NCBI GenBank assembly: GCA_030407085.1
Contig: CM059583.1
Span: 80,686,001 to 80,750,000, forward strand
Length of the DNA: 64,000 bases
DNA from: Trichopria drosophilae
Lineage: Eukaryota > Arthropoda > Insecta > Hymenoptera > Diapriidae
Reading direction: 5' to 3'
A program made the position numbers and the translations under genes. Shown piece after piece: positions 55,601 through 64,000 of the stretch. The notes beneath the pieces are model-generated. The model was given only the letters and a program-made list of their open reading frames with translations, was not told where the DNA came from and ran no database searches. Numbering within the stretch: position 1 is the first letter of the stretch; every line of letters starts with the position of its first letter.

Positions 55601-58600
55601 TGGAACCTTCCCATATGACCCCCATAAGGTGAAAATTGACGTAAGTTAGCGCTTAACTGCCGTAACTTTTCTGAGGCCCTTTTTTTAATGATGATATCGT
55701 AGAGAGATACAAAAGACGAATTATGATCGTATTTTAAAAAAATTTAAACCCATGGAACCTTCTCATATGACCCCCATAAGGTGAAAAATCACGTAAATTA
55801 GCGCTTAACTGCCGTAACTTTTCTGAGGGTCTTTTTTTATTGACGATATCGTAAGAGAGATGCAAAAGACGAATTATGATCGTATTTAAAAAAAATTTAA
55901 ACCCATGGAACCTTCCCATATGACCCCCATAAGGTGAAAATTGACGTCAATTAGCGCTAAACTGCCGTAACTTTTCTGAGGATTTTTTTTATTGGTGATA
56001 TCGTGGGAGAGATGCTAAAGATGAATTAGGATCGTATTTTAAAAAATTAAAACCCATGGAATGTTCCCATATGACCCTCATGAAGTGAAAAATCACGTAA
56101 ATTAGCGCTTAACTGCCGTAACTATTCTGAGGCCCTTTTTTTATTGATGATATCGTAGAGAGATGCAAAAGACGAATTATGATCGTATTTAAAAAAAATG
56201 TAAACTCATGGAACCTTCCCATATGACCCCCATAAGGTGAAAATTGACGTAAATTAGCGCTTAACTGCCGTAACTATTCTGAGACCCTTTTTTTATTGAT
56301 GATATCGTAGAAAAATACAAAAGGCGAATTATGATCGTATTTAAAAAAAATTTAAACCCATGGAACCTCCCCATATGACCCCCATAAGGTGAAAATTGAC
56401 GTAAATTAGAGCTGAACTGCCGTAACTTTTCTGAGGCCCTTTTTTTATTGATGATATCGTAGAAAAATACAAAAGGCGAATTATGATCGTATTTAAAAAA
56501 AATTTAAACCCATGGAACCTTCCCATATGACCCCCATAAGGTGAAAATTGACGTAAATTAGCGCTTAACTGCCGTAACTTTTCTGAGGCTTTTTTTTATT
56601 GGTGATATCGTAGAGAGATGCAAATGACGAATTATGATCGTATTTAAAAAAAATTTAAACCCATGGAACCTTCCCATATGACCCCCATAAGGTGAAAATT
56701 TACGTAAATTAGCTTTTAACTGCCCTAACATCTCTGAGACTTTCTTTTATTGCTTATACCGTGCTCTAGAGACTAAAGATGAATTAGGATCGTATTTTAA
56801 AAAATTAAAACCCATGGAATGTTCCCATATGACCCTCATGAAGTGAAAAATCACGTAAATTAGCGCTTAACTGCCGTAACTATTCTGAGGCCCTTTTTTT
56901 ATTGACGATATCGTAAGAGAGATACAAAAGACGAATTATGATCGTATTTAAAAAAAATTTAAACCCATGGAACCTTCCCATATGACCCCCATAAGGTGAA
57001 AATTGACGTAAATTAGCGCTTAACTGCCGTAACTATTCTGAGGCCCTTTTTTTATTGATGATATCGTAGAGAGATACAAAAGGCGAATTATGATCGTATT
57101 TTAAAAAATTTAAACCCATGGAACCTTCCCATATGACCCCCATAAGGTGAAAATTGACGTAAGTTAGCGCTTAACTGCCGTAACTTTTCTGAGGCTTCTT
57201 TTTATTGGTGATATCGTGGGAGAGATGCTAAAGATGAATTAGGATCGTATTTTAAAAAATTAAAACCCATGGAATGTTCCCATATGACCCTCATGAAGTG
57301 AAAAATCACGTAAATTAGCGCTTAACTGCCGTAACTATTCTGAGGCCCTTTTTTTATTGACGATATCGTAAGAGAGATACAAAAGACGAATTATGATCGT
57401 ATTTAAAAAAAATTTAAACCCATGGAACCTTCCCATATGACCCCCATAAGGTGAAAATTGACGTAAATTAGCGCTTAACTGCCGTAACTATTCTGAGGCC
57501 CTTTTTTTATTGATGATATCGTAGAAAAATACAAAAGGCGAATTATGATCGTATTTAAAAAAAAATTTAAACCCATGGAACCTTCCCATATGACCCCCAT
57601 AAGGTGAAAATTGACGTAAGTTAGCGCTTAACTGCCGTAACTTTTCTGAGGCTTTTTTTTATTGGTGATATCGTGGGAGAGATGCTAAGGATGAATTAGG
57701 ATCGTATTTTAAAAAATTAAAACCCATGGAATGTTCCCATATGACCCTCATGAAGTGAAAAATCACGTAAATTAGCGCTTAACTGCCGTAACTTTTCTGA
57801 GGCTCATTTTTTTATTGATGATATCGTGAGAGAGTTGCAAAAGACGAATTATGATCGTATTACAAACAAATTTTAAACCCAAGGAATGTTCTCATATGAT
57901 CCTCATGAAGTGAAAAATCACGTAAATTAGCGCTTAACTGTTGTAACTTTTCTGAGGCTCTTTTTTTATTGATGATATCGTGACGAGATTGAAAAAACGA
58001 ATTATTACCGTAATTAAAAAATTTTGAAACCCATGAAACTTTCCCATACGACCCCCATAAGGTGAAAATTGACGTAAATTAGCGCTTAACTGCCGTAACT
58101 TTTCTGAGGCTTTTTTTTATTGGTGATATCGTGGGAGAGATGCTAAATATGAATTAGGATCGTATTTTAAAAAAATTGAAACCCATAGAATGTTCCCATA
58201 TGACCCTCATGAAGTGAAAAATCACGTAAATTAGCGCTTAACTGCCGTAACTTTTCTGAGGCTCATTTTTTTATTGATGATATCGTGAGAGAGTTGCAAA
58301 AGACGAATTATGATCGTATTACAAAAAAATTTTAAACCCATGGAATGTTCTCATATGACCCTCATGAAGTGAAAAATCAAGTAAATTAGCGCTTAACTGC
58401 CGTAACTTTTTGAGGCTCTTTTTTTATTGATAATATCGTAGAAAAATACAAAAGGCGAATTATGATCGTATTTAAAAAAAATTTAAACCCATGGAACCTT
58501 CCCATATGACCCCCATAAGGTGAAAATTGACGTAAATTAGCGCTTAACTGCCATAACTTTTCTGAGGCTTTTTTTTATTGGTGATACCGTGAGAGAGATG

Positions 58601-60200
58601 CTAAAGATGAATTAGGATCATATTTTAAAAAATTAAAACCCATGGAATGTTCCCATATGACCCTCATGAAGTGAAAAATCACGTAAATTAGCGCTTAACT
58701 GCCGTAACTATTCTGAGGCCCTTTTTTTATTGATGATATCGTAGAAAAATACAAAAGGCGATTTATGATCGTATTACAGAAAAAATCTAAACCCATGGTA
58801 TTTTCCCATATAACCCCCATAAGGTGAAAATTGACGTAAGTTAGCGCTTAACTGCCGTAACTTTTCTGAGGCTTTTTTTTATTGGTGATATCGTGGAAGA
58901 GATGCTAAACATGAATTAGGATCGTATTTTAAAAAATTAAAACCCATGGAATATTCCCATATGACCCTCATGAAGTGAAAAATCACGTAAATTAGCGCTT
59001 AACTGCCGTAACTATTCTGAGGCCCTTTTTTTATTGACGATATCGTAAGAGAGTTGCAAAAGACGAATTATGATCGTATTACAAAAAAATTTTAAACCCA
59101 TGAAATGTTCTCATATGACCCTCATGAAGTAAAAAATCACGTAAATTAGCGCTTAACTGTCGTAACTTTTCTGAGGGTCCTTTTTTATTGACGATATCGT
59201 AGAGAGATGCAAAAGACGAATTATGATCGTATTTAAAAAAAATTTAAACTCATGGAACCTTCCCATATGACCCGCATAAGGTGAAAATTGACGTAAATTA
59301 GCGCTTAGCTGCCGTAACTATTCTGAGGCCCTTTTTTTATTGATGATATCGTAGAAAAATACAAAAGGCGAATTATGATCGTATTTAAAAAAAATTTAAA
59401 CCCATGGAACCTTCCCATATAACCCCCATAAGGTGAAAATTGACGTAAGTTAGCGCTTAACTGCCGTAACTTTTCTGAGGCTTTTTTTTATTGGTGATAT
59501 CGTGGGAGAGATGCTAAACATGAATTAGGATCGTATTTTAAAAAATTAAAACCCATGGAATGTTCCCATATGACCCTCATGAAGTGAAAAATCACGTAAA
59601 TTAGCGCATAACTGCCGTAACTTTTCTGAGGCTCTTTTTTTATTAATGATATCGTGAGAGAGTTGCAAAAGACGAATTATGATCGTATTACAAAAAAATT
59701 TTAAACCCATGGAATGTTCTCATATGACCCTCATGAAGTGAAAAATCACGTAAATTAGCGCATAACTGCCGTAACTTTTCTGAGGCTCTTTTTTTATTGA
59801 TGATATCGTGAGAGAGTTGCAAAAGACGAATTATGATCGTATTACAAAAATATTTTAAACCCCTGGAATGTTCTCATATGACCCTCATGAAGTGAAAAAT
59901 CACGTAAATTAGCGCTTAACTGCCGTAACTTTTCTGAGGGTCTTTTTTTATTGACGATATCGTAAGAGAGATGCAAAAGACGAATTATGATCGTATTTAA
60001 AAAAAATTTAAACCCATGGAACCTTCCCATATGACCCCCATAAGGTGAAAATTGACGTAAATTAGCGCTAAACTGCCGTAACTTTTCTGAGGCTTTTTTT
60101 TATTGGTGAAATCGTGAGAGAGATGCTAAGCATGAATTAGGATCGTATTTTAAAAAATTAAAACCCATGGAATGTTCCCATATGACCCTCATGAAGTGAA
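52660..60200 (+). repeat. higher-order duplication, about 4,720-bp offset (31 monomers)
   Basis: Rare variants recur at a constant offset: tacaaacaaattttaaaccc at 53142 and 57861, ctcatgaagtaaaaaatcac at about 54403 and 59123, and a cccctggaatg variant at about 55140 and 59860. The matching segments are roughly 52660-55480 and 57380-60200. Confidence 0.8.
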
Positions 60201-63200
60201 AAATCACGTAAATTAGCGCTTAACTGCCGTAACTATTCTGAGGCCCTTTCTTTATTGACGATATCGTAAGAGAGATACAAAAGACGAATTATGATCGTAT
60301 TTAAAAAAAATTTAAACCCATGGAACCTCCCCATATGACCCCCATAAGGTGAAAATTGACGTAAATTAGAGCTAAACTGCCGTAACTTTTCTGAGGCCCT
60401 TTTTTTATTGATGATATCGTAGAAAAATACAAAAGGCGAATTATGATCGTATTTAAAAAAAATTTAAACCCATGGAACCTTCCCATATAACCCCCATAAG
60501 GTGAAAATTGACGTAAATTAGCGCTTAACTGCCGTAACTATTCTGAGGCCCTTTTTTTATTGATGATATCGTAGAAAAATACAAAAGGCGAATTATGATC
60601 GTATTTAAAAAAAATTTAAACCCATGGAACCTTCCCATATAACCCCCATAAGGTGAAAATTGACGTAAGTTAGCGCTTAACTGCCGTAACTTTTCTGAGG
60701 CTTTTTTTTATTGATGATATCGTAGAGAGATGCAAATGACGAATTATGATCGTATTTAAAAAAAATTTAAACCCATGGAACCTTCCCATATGACCTCCAT
60801 AAGGTGAAAATTGACGTAAATTAGCGCTTAACTGCCATAACTTTTCTGAGGCTTTTTTTTATTGGTGATACCGTGAGAGAGATGCTAAAGATGAATTAGG
60901 ATCGTATTTTAAAAAATTAAAACCCATGGAATGTTCCCATATGACCCTCATGAAGTGAAAAATCACGTAAATTAGCGCTTAACTGCCGTAACTATTCTGA
61001 GGCCCTTTTTTTATTGACGATATCGTAAGAGAGATACAAAAGACGAATTATAATCGTATTTAAAAAAAATTTAAACCCATGGAACCTTCCCATATGACCC
61101 CCATAAGGTGAAAATTGACGTAAATTAGCGCTTAACTGCCGTAAGTTTTCTGAGGCTCTTTTTTTATTGATGATATCGTAGAGAGATACAAAAGACGAAT
61201 TATGATCGTATTTTAAAAAAATTTCAACCCATAGAACCGTCTCATATGACCCCCATAAGGTGAAAATTGACGTAATTAGCGCTTAACTGCCGTAACTTTT
61301 CTGAGGCTTTTTTTTATTGATGATATCGTAGAGAGAGATGCTAAGGATGAATTAGGATCGTATTTTAAAAAATTAAAACCCATGGAATGTTCCCATATGA
61401 CCCTCATGAAGTGAAAAATCACGTAAATTAGCGCTTAACTGCCGTAACTATTCTGAGGCCCTTTTTTTATTGATGATATCGTAGAGAGATGCAAAAGACG
61501 AATTATGATCGTATTTAAAAAAAATGTAAACTCATGGAACCTTCCCATATGACCCCCATAAGGTGAAAATTGACGTAAATTAGCGCTTAACTGCCGTAAC
61601 TATTCTGAGACCCTTTTTTTATTGATGATATCGTAGAAAAATACAAAAGGCGAATTATGATCGTATTTAAAAAAAATTTAAACCCATGGAACCTCCCCAT
61701 ATGACCCCCATAAGGTGAAAATTGACGTAAATTAGAGCTGAACTGCCGTAACTTTTCTGAGGCCCTTTTTTTATTGGTGATATCGTGGGAGAGATGCTGA
61801 AGATGAATTAGGATCGTATTTTAAAAAATTAAAACCCATGGAATGTTTCCATATGACCCTCATGAAGTGAAAAATCACGTAAATTAGCGCTTAACTGCCG
61901 TAACTATTCTGAGGCCCTTTTTTTATTGATGATATCGTAGAGAGATGCAAAAGACGAATTATGATCGTATTACAAAAAAATTTTAAACCCATGGAATGTT
62001 CTCATATGACCCTCATGAAGTGAAAAATCACGTAAATTAGCGCTTAACTGCCGTAACTATTCTGAGGGCCCTTTTTTATTGATGATATCGTAGAAAAATG
62101 CAAAAGGCGAATTATGATCGTATTTAAAAAAAAATTTAAACCAATGGAACCTTCCCATATGACCTCCATAAGGTGAAAATTGACGTAAATTAGCGCTTAA
62201 CTGCCGTAACTTTTCTGAGGCTTTTTTTTATTGATGATATCGTAGAGAGATGCTAAAGGCGAATTATGATCGTATTTTAAAAAATTTAAACCCATGGAAT
62301 GTTCCCATATGACCCTCATGAAGTGAAAATCACGTAAATTAGCGCTTAACTGCCGTAACTTTTCTGAGGCTCATTTTTTTATTGATGATATCGTGAGAGA
62401 GTTGCAAAAGACGAATTATGATCGTATTTAAAAAAATTTTAAACCCATGGAATGTTCCCATATGACCCTCATGAAGTGAAAAATCACGTAAATTAGCGCT
62501 TAACTGCCGTAACTATTCTGAGGCCCTTTTTTTATTGATGATATCGTAGAGAGATGCAAAAGGCGAATTATGATCGTATTTAAAAAAAATGTAAACTCAT
62601 GGAACCTTCCCATATGACCCCCATAAGGTGAAAATTGACGTAAATTAGCGCTTAACTGCCGTAACTTTTCTGAGGCTTTTTTTTATTGGTGATATCGTGG
62701 GAGAGATGCTAAAGATGAATTAGGATCGTATTTTAAAAAATTAAATACCCATGGAATGTTCCCATATGACCCTCATGAAGTGAAAAATCACGTAAATTAG
62801 CGCTTAACTGCCGTAACTATTCTGAGGCCCTTTTTTTATTGATGATATCGTAGAAAAATACAAAAGGCGAATTATGATCGTATTTAAAAAAAAATTTAAA
62901 CCAATGGAACCTTCCCATATGACCCCCATAAGGTGAAAATTGACGTAAATTAGCGCTTAACTGCCGTAACTTTTCTGAGGGTCTTTTTTTATTGACGATA
63001 TCGTAAGAGAGATGCAAAAGACGAATTATGATCGTATTTAAAAAAAATTTAAACCCATGGAACCTTCCCATATGACCCCCATAAGGTGAAAATTGACGTA
63101 AATTAGCGCTTAACTGCCGTAACTATTCTGAGGCCCTTTTTTTATTGACGATATCGTAAGAGAGTTGCAAAAGACGAATTATGATCGTATTACAAAAAAA

Positions 63201-64000
63201 TTTTAAACCCATGAAATGTTCTCATATGACCCTCATGAAGTAAAAAATCACGTAAATTAGCGCTTAACTGGCGTAACTTTTCTGAGGGTCCTTTTTTATT
63301 GATGATATCGTAGAGAGATACAAAAGGCGAATTATGATCGTATTTAAAAAAAATTTAAACCCATGGAACCTTCCCATATGACCCCCATAAGGTGAAAATT
63401 GACGTAAATTAGCGCTTAACTGCCGTAACTATTCTGAGGCCCTTTTTTTATTGATGATATCGTAGAAAAATACAAAAGGCGAATTATGATCGTATTTAAA
63501 AAAAATTTAAACCCATGGAACCTTCCCATATAACCCCCATAAGGTGAAAATTGACGTAAGTTAGCGCTTAACTGCCGTAACTTTTCTGAGGCTTTTTTTT
63601 ATTGGTGATATCGTGGAGAGTAGCATATGATGAATTATGTTTGTATTTTAAAAAATTTAAAACCCATGGAATTTTCCCATATGACCCTCATGAAGTGAAA
63701 AATCACGTAAATTAGCGCTTAACTGCCGTAACTTTTCTGAGGCTTTTTTTTATTGATGATATCGTAGAGAGTTGCAAAAGACGAATTATGATCGTATTAC
63801 AAAAAAATTTTAAACCCATGGAATGTTCCCATATGACCCTCATGAAGTGAAAAATCACGTAAATTAGCGCTTAACTGCCGTAACTTTTCTGAGGCTCTTT
63901 TTTTATTGATGATATCGTGAGAGAGATGCAAAAGACGAATTATGATCGTATTACAAAAAAATTTTAAACCCATGGAATGTTCTCATATGACCCTCATGAA

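Larger units (their letters stand above)
46594..64000 (+). repeat. satellite DNA array, about 152-bp monomer, about 114 copies, open at the right edge
   Basis: The word gatcgtattt recurs at 46594, 46748, 46900, 47051, 47202, 47354, 47507, 47658 and onward, a spacing of 151-153 bp, to the last base. Each unit contains gatcgtatt, an A run, cccatgga, cccatatgac, gtaaattagcgcttaactgc, ttctgaggc, a T run and gatatcgt. Two main unit types mix: one with ggaaccttccc / cccccataaggtgaaaattg, the other with ggaatgttccc / ccctcatgaagtgaaaaatc. The recurrent 61-84-codon minus-strand ORFs (for example 49793-49981, 62817-63071) are readings of the repeat, not genes. No transposon interrupts the array. Confidence 0.95.

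Noticed and set aside
48578..63071. Recurrent 61-84-codon minus-strand ORFs beginning MGRFHGFKF in the satellite
   Set aside because: They are the same reading of a 152-bp repeat whose length is often not a multiple of three; the frame breaks in nearly every unit and nothing indicates translation.
46594..64000. Regular spacing suggesting a CRISPR-like array
   Set aside because: The whole 152-bp unit is conserved, with no short repeat plus variable spacer structure, and the DNA is eukaryotic. It is satellite DNA.

Overview
The window is eukaryotic, repeat-rich, non-genic DNA, most likely from an arthropod and probably an insect. That is inferred from the mixture of BEL/Pao and Gypsy-type LTR retrotransposons, several LINE clades, a possible Penelope-like fragment, TA-flanked MITEs, and a long AT-rich satellite next to a retroelement graveyard. 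I see no intact host gene, no rRNA or tRNA gene, and no prokaryotic features. Nearly every coding stretch is a broken transposable-element gene.

Layout. 0-5.2 kb: a chimeric LINE graveyard (endonuclease plus RT start of one LINE, then RT plus RNase H of another). The LINE tail recurs as an inverted copy, giving a large palindrome around an 80-bp tandem repeat. 5.2-15 kb: mostly AT-rich non-coding DNA, with a pogo-like MITE and a 2.08-kb foldback element (11731-13806) whose arms carry opposing tandem arrays. 15-19 kb: fragments of three LINEs and a 1.56-kb foldback element ending CACTGAG/CTCAGTG. 20-41 kb: the most interesting part. It holds three copies (A, 20243-26664; B, 34317-40708, opposite orientation; C, 31757-33511, deleted) of one DNA-transposon family. 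All have long terminal inverted repeats starting TAG(G/T)CCA and 3-bp target duplications (TTT, ATC, GAA). A and B carry a large broken gene with an N-terminal Cys finger, a transposase-like core, an XPG/FEN1/PIN-like nuclease domain and a CXC-like cysteine tail. This best matches what I recall of the Academ superfamily (AcademX type). A sits inside a Gypsy-type integrase gene and B inside the start of a BEL/Pao gag gene, with host reading frames continuous on either side of the duplicated triplets. 41-46.6 kb: BEL/Pao gag and pol relics on both strands, a possible Penelope fragment, a hammerhead-like three-way junction and a foldback element. 46.6-64 kb: an unbroken satellite of about 152-bp monomers (roughly 114 copies, running off the window) with visible higher-order duplications at offsets of 11, 31 and about 35 monomers.

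Nothing here works as a pathway. The biology is nested transposition (LTR elements first, then the 3-bp-TSD DNA transposon), decay, foldback formation and satellite expansion. The region looks pericentromeric or otherwise heterochromatic, which is inference.
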